Positions 47,902-56,568 of a DNA stretch of 64,000 nt are shown here, piece by piece. Position numbers and translations under genes: made by a program. How positions within the stretch are numbered: position 1 is the first letter of the stretch; each line of letters begins with the position of its first letter. This DNA comes from Cylindrospermum stagnale PCC 7417 (GTDB lineage Bacteria; Cyanobacteriota; Cyanobacteriia; Cyanobacteriales; Nostocaceae), in contig NC_019757.1 of the NCBI RefSeq assembly GCF_000317535.1, positions 1,773,001 to 1,837,000 of the forward strand, in the 5' to 3' direction. Under the pieces are notes generated by a model. The model saw only the letters and a list, made by a program, of their open reading frames with translations. It did no database searches and had not been told where the DNA came from.

Positions 47902-49761
47902 CTAAATTATCTCTTCAGCAGAAAATACCACCCGAAAGCCGCATATCCTCAACCCACCGTCAGACTCATTCCAGCTACGACTAGCGCTGCGGCAAAGTTC
48001 TGCACTGAAACTCCAAGAACCACCGCGCAAAACCCGGCGATGTTCATCACCGCCAATTTCCCAAACCTTACCATCAGCCGGTGCGCCATTGTAATTGTTA
48101 TGCCAAGGGTCAGCACACCACTCCCAAACTAGCCCATGCATATCATACAATCCAAAGGCGTTTGCCACCTCATAACTGCCGACACTTGTTGTTTGTTTGC
48201 GGAATTTGCTTTTTGCTTCCACAGCATAAGTATCGCCACCGCTACAGTTAACCAAATCAGCAGTAATGGTTTCGCCAAAGTGGAATGATGTCGTAGTTCC
48301 AGCGCGACAAGCATATTCCCATTCAGCTTCACTCGGTAAACGATAATCGCGTCCAGTTTTTGCCGATACCCGAGCACAAAATTCTACAGCTTCGTGCCAA
48401 GATACATTTTCTACGGGTAGATTTAACCCCTTAAATTTAGCGGGGTTGGGATTTAAAGTTTGTTGGATTTTAGGTAAAGCTGCCACAGCCCGCCATTGTG
48501 CTTGAGTAATCGGAAACTTCCCCATAAAAAAGGGTTCAACTATCACTTGATGTTGGGGACGTTCATCTGCGTCTCCTTCCAACTCTGGCGAGCCCATCAT
48601 ATATATACCATCAGGAATCGATACCATTTCTAGAGTGATGGCTTTACTCAATTCTTCCGCCAATAATTTTGCACTGCGTCTATCTCGGCTAACTTCTCTA
48701 CCGGCTGTATCTACTGTCACTACATGAAAATCAAAACTTTTTAAAGGCGGTAACGGTAATTTTACTTTTGGCTGTGTTGGTGGTGGTGAAGGCGGTAATG
48801 GTGGTTGGGGCATTACCGCAAATTTTAGTGTCACAGGGGATGTTGTAAACTTTAAGTCGTTGATAACTTCTGCTGCTGATTGATATCTCTCACTAGGAAA
48901 ATGCTTCAGCAATTTATCTAAAATTTTCCCTAAGTCATCGCTGATAGTAATGCCTTTTTCTAGTAATCGTTCATGCCATAACCATTTAGCGTTCATGGCA
49001 TCATAAAGAGGATCATTAATCTGACCGTAAGCATTATGTGAAGGTAAATCTTGTGTTAAAAGCCGGACACAAGTTACGCCTAAGGCATATAAATCACTGG
49101 CGTGACAAGCAAATCCAGCCATTTGCTCAGTTGGGGCATAACCTAGGGTATAAATTACTGTAGCTTGTCTGGCTAAACTGGTTTGTGTTACTTGCTTGGC
49201 GCCGCCGAAGTCAATTAATACAGGTTTGCCATCAGCATCACGGCGGATGATATTTTCTGGTTTGATATCCCGATGAATAACGTTATGTTCATGAATGAAT
49301 TCAAGAACTGGTAATAAATCACTTAACAGTTTGCGAATTTCTGCTTCGCTATAAGCTTGCTGTTGAACTTCTTTTAAAAGAGTTGGCCCTAAAATAAATT
49401 CTTGTACGAGGTACAAACTAGCAGCCTGCTCAAAATAAGCTAGCAATCTGGGAATTTGAGTATGATTTTCTCCTAGTTCATACAACCGAAAAGCCTCTTC
49501 TTTAAAAAAATCTGCTGCTTTGTTGCGTTGTCTTGTTCCCTGAACTTGGGGAAAAAATTGCTTGATGACGCAAGGTGCGTTGAGTCTATCTGCATCTTCT
49601 GCGGCATAGGTTCTACTAAACCCGCCTTCACCTAATAATCTCAATACACGGTAGCGGTTTCTCAGGAGGTTACTAAATTTGCCTTGTCCGCAACTTTGGC
49701 AAAATTTATTGCTGTCAGGGTTGAATGGATTTGAGCAATTGGGATTTTGGCAGATTTGCAT
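47902..49761 (-). CDS. Ser/Thr protein kinase fused to a formylglycine-generating-enzyme (SUMF1) domain
   Basis: 619 residues. Residues 1-28 form a zinc ribbon (C4/C9 and C21/C24, ICQNPNCSNPF and FCQSCGQG). The Hanks-type kinase domain (about 37-300) has LGEGGFSRTY, the Lys in CVIKQFF, HRDIKPENII and DFGGAKQ. A Pro-rich linker (about 322-345) leads to a C-terminal FGE-sulfatase domain (from about 380: MVSIPDGIYMMGSPELEGD, PVENVSWHEAVEFCARV, RLPSEAEWEYACRAGTTTSF, VLRGGSWSF). Such kinase-FGE fusions are common in filamentous cyanobacteria. The FGE-like part is probably a ligand-binding module. The gene stands alone on its strand. Confidence 0.95.
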   Translation of the reverse strand: MQICQNPNCSNPFNPDSNKFCQSCGQGKFSNLLRNRYRVLRLLGEGGFSRTYAAEDADRLNAPCVIKQFFPQVQGTRQRNKAADFFKEEAFRLYELGENHTQIPRLLAYFEQAASLYLVQEFILGPTLLKEVQQQAYSEAEIRKLLSDLLPVLEFIHEHNVIHRDIKPENIIRRDADGKPVLIDFGGAKQVTQTSLARQATVIYTLGYAPTEQMAGFACHASDLYALGVTCVRLLTQDLPSHNAYGQINDPLYDAMNAKWLWHERLLEKGITISDDLGKILDKLLKHFPSERYQSAAEVINDLKFTTSPVTLKFAVMPQPPLPPSPPPTQPKVKLPLPPLKSFDFHVVTVDTAGREVSRDRRSAKLLAEELSKAITLEMVSIPDGIYMMGSPELEGDADERPQHQVIVEPFFMGKFPITQAQWRAVAALPKIQQTLNPNPAKFKGLNLPVENVSWHEAVEFCARVSAKTGRDYRLPSEAEWEYACRAGTTTSFHFGETITADLVNCSGGDTYAVEAKSKFRKQTTSVGSYEVANAFGLYDMHGLVWEWCADPWHNNYNGAPADGKVWEIGGDEHRRVLRGGSWSFSAELCRSASRSWNESDGGLRICGFRVVFSAEEII

Positions 49762-49953
49762 AAATGAGGGGTAAATAGCATCTTTTCCAAAGAGAACCCC
49801 AGTATTATCTACTTGAAAACAAAAATAAAGACGAAGGAACTATCTTTAGTTGTGTATCAATAGTGAGACTTATCTGAGCTTAAGTATTAAATCTGCATAT
49901 ATATGGGCGCACAGATTTCGACCATAAAATAATATTAGGAGAAACAGTCGATT

Positions 49954-50079
49954 ATGTCAAGTAGATGGATAGTTAATTTAGAGCAAATCGGTGTAAATTT
50001 TTATAATGAGAATCCTAGATTACTCAGCAAACAATATGGTATAACCACATACAAAAATCCAGTTTCAGCAAGAGATTAA
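49954..50079 (+). CDS. Possible 41-residue small protein
   Basis: ATG behind AGGAGA (49937-49942, 11 bases away) opens a 41-codon frame (MSSRWIVNLEQIGVNFYNEN, then PRLLSKQYGITTYKNP). It has a balanced composition, ends in TAA, and is followed about 14 bases later by a T-run that could terminate transcription. It lies in the otherwise gene-free 49762-50766 interval. No family is recognised; coding status is uncertain. Confidence 0.35.
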   Translation: MSSRWIVNLEQIGVNFYNENPRLLSKQYGITTYKNPVSARD

Positions 50080-50182
50080 GTTACCCGATCTCTAGTTTTT
50101 TTTTAAAAGTTGCCTTGATTTTCTCTTTCTTCGTTTATTTTGGGGAACTCCCTTAACTGTCTTAACTTCTGTCTAAGTATGA

Positions 50183-50224
50183 GAAGTTTTCGGTTAATTT
50201 CCTGAAGTTTTCGGTTAATTTTCT
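50183..50224. repeat. 21-bp tandem duplication
   Basis: Two adjacent 21-base units (GAAGTTTTCGGTTAATTTCCT and the same with TTTTCT at the end) in the AT-rich interval before the DUF2235 gene. The rest of 50080-50766 shows no gene or clear structure. Confidence 0.8.
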
Positions 50225-50766
50225 TAACTATTTTGCATTATCTTAATAAAAATATGTAAAAAATTTTTCAACCACTAGCAAGGTTTGGAGCTTTATTTTA
50301 ATTCCTGGGAGAAAATAAAATTTATACATAGCCAAAATCTGAAAACTCAAGCCCCGCAAGCTTTTTACCTAGGGCATAATCCCAAAGTAGCAAAAGAGGC
50401 TGTGCTACTTGATTTTTTTCAGACAATCAAGAATAATACCTATTAGTCAAATCCCATAGCAATCCTAAATAGTTTGTGAATATCTTCTAGGTTGATTTAG
50501 ACGGGGTAATTAACTGATGACGCTAACAGATTTTCAAACCGCATCGTCACCCAACATCCACTATAAAATATAAATAAGTTCACGACTCATTTAGGATGGC
50601 GATCCTAAGCAAATAGTGAGATAACATGATGAATTTGATACTTCAGTTATGTATTGAGCAGAATTTTTTTCAAGGCTAGTTCAAATGCGTTTGCCCTGGC
50701 TCTATGCCGAACCCACATTTTGATCAAACGTTGATCTAAATTTCTCACAGACTTTGAAATAGAACT

Positions 50767-51792
50767 ATGAAACGTCTTGTTATTTGTTGTGATGGAACCT
50801 GGCAACAGTTAACGAATCCTTACCCAACCAATGTGGTGAAGCTGGCTCAATCCGTGAAACCGATCGCCAGTGACGGGGTTACACAAATCGTCTTCTATGA
50901 CGAGGGCATTGGCACCGAAGGTCAAAAACTTTTAGGCGGAATTACCGGATTAGGAATCGATAGAAATATAGAAGATGGCTACCGATTTCTGAGCCTGAAT
51001 TATGTGCCTGGTGACGAAATCTATCTGTTCGGCTTCAGTCGCGGTGCTTACACAGTTAGGAGTCTAGCGGGGATGATCTATTGCTCCGGTCTCCTAAAGC
51101 GCCCCTACGTCACGAAAACACATGAAGCTTACGAGCTTTACCGTAACCGGGGAGTTAAACCCAGGGATAAGGCAGCAGTAGAATACCGTGAAAGTTATGG
51201 CGATCGCGTCCCCATCACCTTGCTTGGTTGTTTTGACACCGTTGGCGCCCTTGGTATTCCTGGGCTACCCGCTTTCCGAAGGTTTAGCAACCAGCTAAAT
51301 CAGCTAAATCAGCGGTACAGATTCCACGACACCACTTTAAACAAATTTATTGGGAATGCATTACACGCGATGGCGATCGACGAAATCCGCGAAATCTTTG
51401 ATGTCACCCCTATGAAAAAGCATCCTGAAGCTGAAAACCAGCGGTTAATTCAAAAGTGGTTTCCGGGTGAACACGGCTGCATCGGCGGTGGTAAGAAAGA
51501 ACACATCGGGTTGTCAGATACTGCCTTACAGTGGATGATTGATTCCATCGGCGACTTGAAATTGGGGCTTGACCTCGATCCAAATTTGATTCCCACACGC
51601 ATCAACCCCAATTATGAATGTGACTTTAAGAACGATGCTGGATTCTTTAAATTGGCAGGAATCAAGTTTCGTGATGTCAGCGACACCATTGAAGACCTTC
51701 ATGAAAGCGTGCTCAACCGTTTGAAAAGTCGCGGTGACTATCGACCCAAAAATCTACAAAAGATTCTCGCCAAACTAAATAAAGTTGAATGA
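50767..51792 (+). CDS. DUF2235 alpha/beta-hydrolase
   Basis: 341 residues. Family marks are KRLVICCDGTWQQ at the N-terminus, FYDEGIGTEG, and the nucleophile elbow GFSRGAYTVR with Ser91. LLGCFDTVGALGIPGLP, HAMAIDEIREIF and WFPGEHGCIGGG are also typical and provide the Asp and His of a Ser-Asp-His triad. DUF2235 includes the catalytic domain of Tle1-type phospholipases. It lies 72 bases upstream of the cyclooxygenase-like gene in the same direction. Releasing a fatty acid substrate for that enzyme is an attractive inferred role. No signal peptide is present. Confidence 0.92.
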   Translation: MKRLVICCDGTWQQLTNPYPTNVVKLAQSVKPIASDGVTQIVFYDEGIGTEGQKLLGGITGLGIDRNIEDGYRFLSLNYVPGDEIYLFGFSRGAYTVRSLAGMIYCSGLLKRPYVTKTHEAYELYRNRGVKPRDKAAVEYRESYGDRVPITLLGCFDTVGALGIPGLPAFRRFSNQLNQLNQRYRFHDTTLNKFIGNALHAMAIDEIREIFDVTPMKKHPEAENQRLIQKWFPGEHGCIGGGKKEHIGLSDTALQWMIDSIGDLKLGLDLDPNLIPTRINPNYECDFKNDAGFFKLAGIKFRDVSDTIEDLHESVLNRLKSRGDYRPKNLQKILAKLNKVE

Positions 51793-51864
51793 ACTGAGCA
51801 ATTGAAGCCAAGAGATTTAGGGTACATTGAATATAGAATTTGAAACCAGAAGGTAAAAACAATT

Positions 51865-53493
51865 ATGGCGGCACAAAGAGACACATCCAAAGATGGGTTA
51901 AATAACAAAATTCAAACATATGTTTTAACCCACTTTAAAGGTATTTGGCAATTTCTCCAAAGCAACAAATCTATTGCCCGGAAAGTTAATAAAGCTTTGA
52001 TTAATAGTCTCATCTACAAAATTCCTACTCGTCCTAATCCCTACAGTATGATGACGCTAGATGAGTATATTCCTGATACTAAAATTCCTAAGAAAACTGA
52101 TACTTATACTTCCTGGGAATCACTCAACGATCGCACTTATACAGGACGCCATCTGCCACCAGATCCAAAGTTAAACGCTGAGGGCAATCTACCAAAAGTT
52201 GAAGACCTAGCTATTTTATTCCGTAAAAGAGATGGTAAAACCATTTATTCTAGCAAATCAACTATGCTGTTTCCCTATTGGGTGCAGTGGTTCACTGATA
52301 GTTTTCTCCGCATTGATAACTATAATAAATTAAAAAATACCTCCAACCATGAAATTGAATTATCTAATGTTTATGGTTTAACCAGAAAACAAACACATCT
52401 TTTAAGAACCTTTCAAGGAGGTAAATTTAAAACTCAGAAACTCCAGCGCCAAGATGGTGTAGAAGAAGAATATCCCTTGTTTTATTATGCCGACCCAGCG
52501 CAGGGTATAGTTGACCCTCAATTTGTCGGTCTTTATGAACCCATCAATGATGAAAAAAGACAGCCCACAGATAAAAAACAATATCTGTTCGCGATGGGAG
52601 TAGAACGAGCAAATGTGCAAATTGGCTATGTCATGCTCAATACTCTGTGTATCCGTGAACATAATCGTCTTTGTGATGTATTAGCCAGCAATTATCCAGA
52701 TTGGGATGATGAACGGCTCTTCCAAACTTCGAGAAATATTCTCATGGCGATGATTCTTAAAATCATCATGGAAGAGTACATTAACCACATAACTCCTTAC
52801 CACTTCAAATTGTTTGCTGATCCTGAAGCTTTTACTAAGGAAAGTTGGCATCGCCCCAATTGGATGGCAATTGAATTTGACTTTGTTTATCGCTGGCATA
52901 GTGCGATTCCAGAAACCTTTAAATATAACGGTCAACCAACTCACATTGCTGACACTCTCTGGAACAATAAGCTGTTTATTGACCAAGGTTTAGGTGCATT
53001 GATGGAAGAAACTTGTTCCCAAGCAGGTACAAGAATTGGTTTATTCAACACACCTGATATATTAGTTGAGTTAACCGAATTACCCTCAATCAAACTAGGA
53101 CGACAACTGCAATTAGCAAGCTACAACGATTATCGGGAATTGTGCGGTTTCCCCAGAGTGACTAAATTTGAGCAAATTACCAGCAATGAATTTGCTCAGA
53201 AGAAACTCAAAGAATTATATGGTCATGTTGATAATATTGAGTTTTATGTGGGAATCTACGCCGAGGAGGTGCGGCAAAATTCAACTATTCCTCCCCTAGT
53301 AGCACGCATAATTGGAATTGATGCCTTTTCTGAGGCTCTGACTAATTCTTTACTATCACCCAATATCTTCAATAAAGACACTTTTTCTCCTGTGGGTTGG
53401 GAAATTATTCAAAATACCAAAACCGTCTCAGATTTAGTGAATCGGAATGTGCCTCCATCAGGCAAGAAGTACAAAGTTACTTTTGACCTTTAA
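51865..53493 (+). CDS. Cyclooxygenase-like haem peroxidase / fatty-acid dioxygenase
   Basis: 542 residues of the animal-type haem peroxidase superfamily, strikingly similar to prostaglandin H synthase. IREHNRLCDVL then DERLFQTSRNIL match the PGHS core, and FVYRWHSAIP carries the candidate catalytic Tyr342 and proximal haem ligand His345 (PGHS YHWH motif). YHFKLFADPEAF and GQPTHIADTLWNN are also typical. At the position of the PGHS distal His (Q-x-F-T-H) this protein reads WFTDSF, so Asp145 replaces His. There is no EGF domain and no signal peptide. Likely chemistry is oxygenation of a polyunsaturated fatty acid to a hydroperoxide, as in bacterial 10S-DOX-type enzymes. Confidence 0.92.
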   Translation: MAAQRDTSKDGLNNKIQTYVLTHFKGIWQFLQSNKSIARKVNKALINSLIYKIPTRPNPYSMMTLDEYIPDTKIPKKTDTYTSWESLNDRTYTGRHLPPDPKLNAEGNLPKVEDLAILFRKRDGKTIYSSKSTMLFPYWVQWFTDSFLRIDNYNKLKNTSNHEIELSNVYGLTRKQTHLLRTFQGGKFKTQKLQRQDGVEEEYPLFYYADPAQGIVDPQFVGLYEPINDEKRQPTDKKQYLFAMGVERANVQIGYVMLNTLCIREHNRLCDVLASNYPDWDDERLFQTSRNILMAMILKIIMEEYINHITPYHFKLFADPEAFTKESWHRPNWMAIEFDFVYRWHSAIPETFKYNGQPTHIADTLWNNKLFIDQGLGALMEETCSQAGTRIGLFNTPDILVELTELPSIKLGRQLQLASYNDYRELCGFPRVTKFEQITSNEFAQKKLKELYGHVDNIEFYVGIYAEEVRQNSTIPPLVARIIGIDAFSEALTNSLLSPNIFNKDTFSPVGWEIIQNTKTVSDLVNRNVPPSGKKYKVTFDL

Positions 53494-53514
53494 GAAATTG
53501 TAATATCCCATTCT

Positions 53515-53651
53515 GTAGTGGCGTGGCCAGGCTAAAATAATGCATAAAATATAGTTCTTGTGATGTGGGCATCTTGCCCGCCCAAAACAGGCGTCTCGCC
53601 CGTTCTACAAGAAAAGCATCATGCAGTACATAAGTCTTGCCACGCCACTAC
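53515..53651. mobile_element. MITE-like element with 13-bp terminal inverted repeats
   Basis: 137 bp bounded by GTAGTGGCGTGGC (53515-53527) and its exact reverse complement (53639-53651). It has no coding capacity, and an internal imperfect repeat of GGGC.TCTTGCCCG / GGCGTCTCGCCCG type. No clear target-site duplication was seen. It lies between the dioxygenase and catalase-like genes and so interrupts what looks like one transcription unit. Confidence 0.75.
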
Positions 53652-53769
53652 GAATATCTGACGGTTTATTTTTTTGCACAAATCCTCGAAGCTGGGTGAG
53701 TAATAACAGCAAACAAGCGATGGCAGCTTAAAATAAACTCAATTGATTCATTAACCCTACTTGAAAAAC

Positions 53770-54951
53770 ATGAAACTATTTACAGAATATCCAGAAAAAG
53801 ACGAAGCTAAATATTGCGCTCTTATGAGTGAGCTAGTCAAAAAGAACATGGACAATCTTTACGGAGGTGAGAAGAAAAAAATTGCCAAGAGAGATACTCA
53901 CGCTAAAACCCACGCTGCTGTTCAAGGTACTCTAGAAATCTTTGACTTTGATGAAGCAGCAATTAAGCAAGAATTGAGCAAACGCACCTCATTAACTGAA
54001 GCTCAACTTTCTGCAATTTCCCTAAAACAAGGTTTATTTGCCAAACCGAAACAATATCCGGTTTGGCTACGATTTGCAAGTGGTGCGTTCTCAGTCAAGA
54101 GTGATTATGAAGGAGATACGCGCTCTATGTCCGTAAAAGTGATAGGGGTAGAAGGAGAACGACTACCGCAAAGTCACGAGTTAAAAACCCAAGATATTAT
54201 TGTCCACAATACCGAACTCTTTTTTGTTAGAACTATTAAAGACTTCTACGGCTTTTTCTTGGCGATTTATCGAGCAGGGTTGTTTCCGCTTTTTAAGCTG
54301 TTGGTGCTTTTATGGCTAAAGTTGCATCCCTACGAATCCACTCTTTTACAAACCAGTTTCAAACGGTTTCCTAAGAGTTTGCTCATAGAACGCTATTGGA
54401 GTGCTTCGGCGTATTCTGTGGGACTCAAATCTGATTTTGATCCCTACAAACCAGGTCGAGTTCCTGTGGAATATCCGGCTGTGATTAAATATGGATTTAT
54501 TCCGGTTTCCAGTCAACCACCTCATCAACATCTTCCTCTAGAGTCCAGACCAGAAAGTGAACTTAAGAACGCCAAAGCCTCAGGTTCAGAGGACAACTAT
54601 TACCGAGAGGATATCATTCAAGCTTTAGCAAAGCCTGATGCTGAATACACCTGGGACTTTCAAATCCAATTTCAAACTAGCCCAGAGATGTCCATTGATG
54701 ATACCACCATTCCTTGGAATGAAGAGGAAGCACCTTTCTTTACAGTTGGTCGTCTGACAGTTAAGCATCAAAAGGTTGATTCTCCCCAAGAAAGTAACTT
54801 TGGGGAAAATCTCAGTTTTTCTCCTGGGAATGGTCTAGCAGTGCATCGTCCTGTCGGTGCGATTAATCGGTTACGCAGCATTGTTTATCCTATTGTTGCT
54901 GAGTCCCGTCATAATAAACGAGGAGTCAAATACCAGGAACCCACTGTCTGA
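53770..54951 (+). CDS. Catalase-related haem protein (allene oxide synthase / hydroperoxide lyase-like)
   Basis: About 393 residues. The ATG at 53770 is chosen over the TTG at 53761. The catalase-fold marks are THAAVQGTLEI with the distal His (about residue 48), VWLRFASGAFSV, DTRSMSVKVIGV and DIIVHNTELFFV. ERYWSASAYSVG near 208-217 is the segment expected to hold the proximal haem Tyr. The protein is shorter than true catalases and resembles the catalase-related proteins that turn fatty-acid hydroperoxides into allene oxides or cleave them. Together with the dioxygenase upstream it could form a two-step oxylipin pathway. The reaction specificity cannot be read from sequence. Confidence 0.85.
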   Translation: MKLFTEYPEKDEAKYCALMSELVKKNMDNLYGGEKKKIAKRDTHAKTHAAVQGTLEIFDFDEAAIKQELSKRTSLTEAQLSAISLKQGLFAKPKQYPVWLRFASGAFSVKSDYEGDTRSMSVKVIGVEGERLPQSHELKTQDIIVHNTELFFVRTIKDFYGFFLAIYRAGLFPLFKLLVLLWLKLHPYESTLLQTSFKRFPKSLLIERYWSASAYSVGLKSDFDPYKPGRVPVEYPAVIKYGFIPVSSQPPHQHLPLESRPESELKNAKASGSEDNYYREDIIQALAKPDAEYTWDFQIQFQTSPEMSIDDTTIPWNEEEAPFFTVGRLTVKHQKVDSPQESNFGENLSFSPGNGLAVHRPVGAINRLRSIVYPIVAESRHNKRGVKYQEPTV

Positions 54952-55214
54952 CTTTTCACAGCAATTGATGAACCTATCCCACTAAAAGTATGGGAATCTA
55001 CCTCTCAACAAGGAGGGGTAGATTGCTGGACGTATTGTTCGCGTTGGCGAGGCCTCTCGTAGAGAAGCGTTACGCAGGAAATGATTGAGTTAGCTGGAAT
55101 AGAAGTTATTTGAGGATATTTTCCTCTTCAGCAGGAGCGTGTTCAGGGAACACCTCATATTCCGTATTAAAATCGACTATGATGGCGGGACGATGTCAAA
55201 CTTGATAACTGACA

Positions 55215-56024
55215 TTACCTAGAGCTTTGATTGTCAGCATTCGCGCGAATAAATTCAGCTATACCAGCGACGGTGGCAGATACAGAAATTAACATCACAC
55301 TGAGAGCATTAATATCAGGTTTGACTCCTGATCTGATGCGACTAAAAATTTCCATTGGCAGGGTGTTAGAACCGCTACCAGAAGTAAAACTGGCGATGAG
55401 AAAATCATCTAAGCTGAGGACAAAGGCTAGTAAGCACCCAGAGATAATTCCCGGCATTAATTGCGGTAGTAAGACTTGGATAAAAGCTTGTACTGGTGTA
55501 GCGCCTAAATCAAGCGCAGCTTCTTCTAAGTGGGGATCTAAGTTGGTGAGTCGTGAACTTACTACTAGCCCAACGTAGGAAAGGCAGAAGACTACATGAG
55601 CCGCAGCAATTGTCCACACACTCAGGGGGATGGCAAATGCTGCTAGACAGACTAGGGTAGCAACGGCGATCGCAATATCGGGAATCATAAAGGGTAGGTA
55701 AGACATACCACGATATAATTTTTTCCCCGGAAATTCATAACGTGCCAACCCCACCGCCATCAAGGTTCCCAGGACTGAGGAAACCAACACGGCGCTAAAG
55801 GCAACTATTAAGCTATTGTTCAAAGCCGATAAAATGCGATCGTCACTGAACAGTTTGCGATACCAATCAAGGGTGAATCCTTGCCAAGTTGCACTGTAGG
55901 GTGACTGATTGAAGCTATAAAAGCTAAGTACCACAATAGGCAGGTACATAAATACAAATACCAGTAGTGATAAAACCGCCTGCCATGGGACACGCGGTTT
56001 TTTTTGATGCTGAGAAATATTCAT
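55215..56024 (-). CDS. potC: ABC transporter permease, PotC-type (spermidine/putrescine)
   Basis: About 270 residues from the ATG at 56024. The frame also opens at 56108, but that adds 28 residues read through a CACGAC/GTCGTG hairpin and exceeds the family length. There are six hydrophobic segments. LVVSSRLTNLDPHLEEAALD, LGATPVQAFIQVLLPQLMPG is the EAA loop that contacts the ATPase. VLSFYSFNQSPYSATWQGFT is typical of PotC. The PotA, PotB and PotD partners are not adjacent on either side, so it is an orphan here. A terminator-like repeat overlaps its 5' coding region. Confidence 0.88.
   Translation of the reverse strand: MNISQHQKKPRVPWQAVLSLLVFVFMYLPIVVLSFYSFNQSPYSATWQGFTLDWYRKLFSDDRILSALNNSLIVAFSAVLVSSVLGTLMAVGLARYEFPGKKLYRGMSYLPFMIPDIAIAVATLVCLAAFAIPLSVWTIAAAHVVFCLSYVGLVVSSRLTNLDPHLEEAALDLGATPVQAFIQVLLPQLMPGIISGCLLAFVLSLDDFLIASFTSGSGSNTLPMEIFSRIRSGVKPDINALSVMLISVSATVAGIAEFIRANADNQSSR
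55972..56005 (+). repeat. Terminator-like dispersed hairpin inside the potC 5' end
   Basis: AAAACCGC and GCGGTTTT arms around CTGCCATGGGACAC, followed by T-run (eight T in all) on the plus strand, nearly identical to the terminator at 47767-47800. Here it encodes QKKPRVPWQAV of the permease on the minus strand. Confidence 0.75.
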
Positions 56025-56568
56025 AAAATTTTGTGGGAAGTTTGCGCTGGACAGCATCACGACTAAACGTCGTGGGTTTTTAATATTTATATTTTTTATG
56101 ATCGACAACTAAAGTACCACATTTTATATTAAAAGTCAATCAGAGTTGGGCATCGGGTTTCCTAGCTTGTGTTAACTGGTGTTATGCAGCATTCTAGAGC
56201 AGAAGCCCTAGGTAAATTAAAGGTATTTTAGCTATATTTGTTTGAGTTTCTTTAACGAAAGGGGAAGAGAGAAATCCAAAAATAATTTTGACTGTGGTAC
56301 AGTTACAAGCAAATCTTACCCCTTTTTATTTGGTACTTCATATTTCTTCTTTTGGATGATTTGGCAGGTATTTTACCTCTTTAGGAGAGGATAATGTCCC
56401 TACCTAAGGTAGACGATAAATCTAGAAGTAAAGGCATAAGATTTTGAAGCGGATATTTATCTAGTTGGTGTTCTAAGTAGGTTTGTGGTGCAGAAAAAAT
56501 CACTAAAATGCACTATTTAAACAGAAAAAACACCGTTAATTCCAGTCTGATAGCTTAGGAGATTGATC
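56025..56568. other. Intergenic region between potC-like and glycosyltransferase genes
   Basis: About 540 bases without a recognisable gene. It contains a CACGAC(TAAAC)GTCGTG hairpin at 56058-56074. The two flanking genes are divergent, so promoters for both should lie here. Confidence 0.5.

Noticed and set aside
47902-49761. FGE domain as an active sulfatase-activating enzyme
   Set aside because: Kinase-FGE fusions in cyanobacteria use the fold widely, and the copper-binding Cys pair of true FGE was not identified here. It is kept as a binding module.
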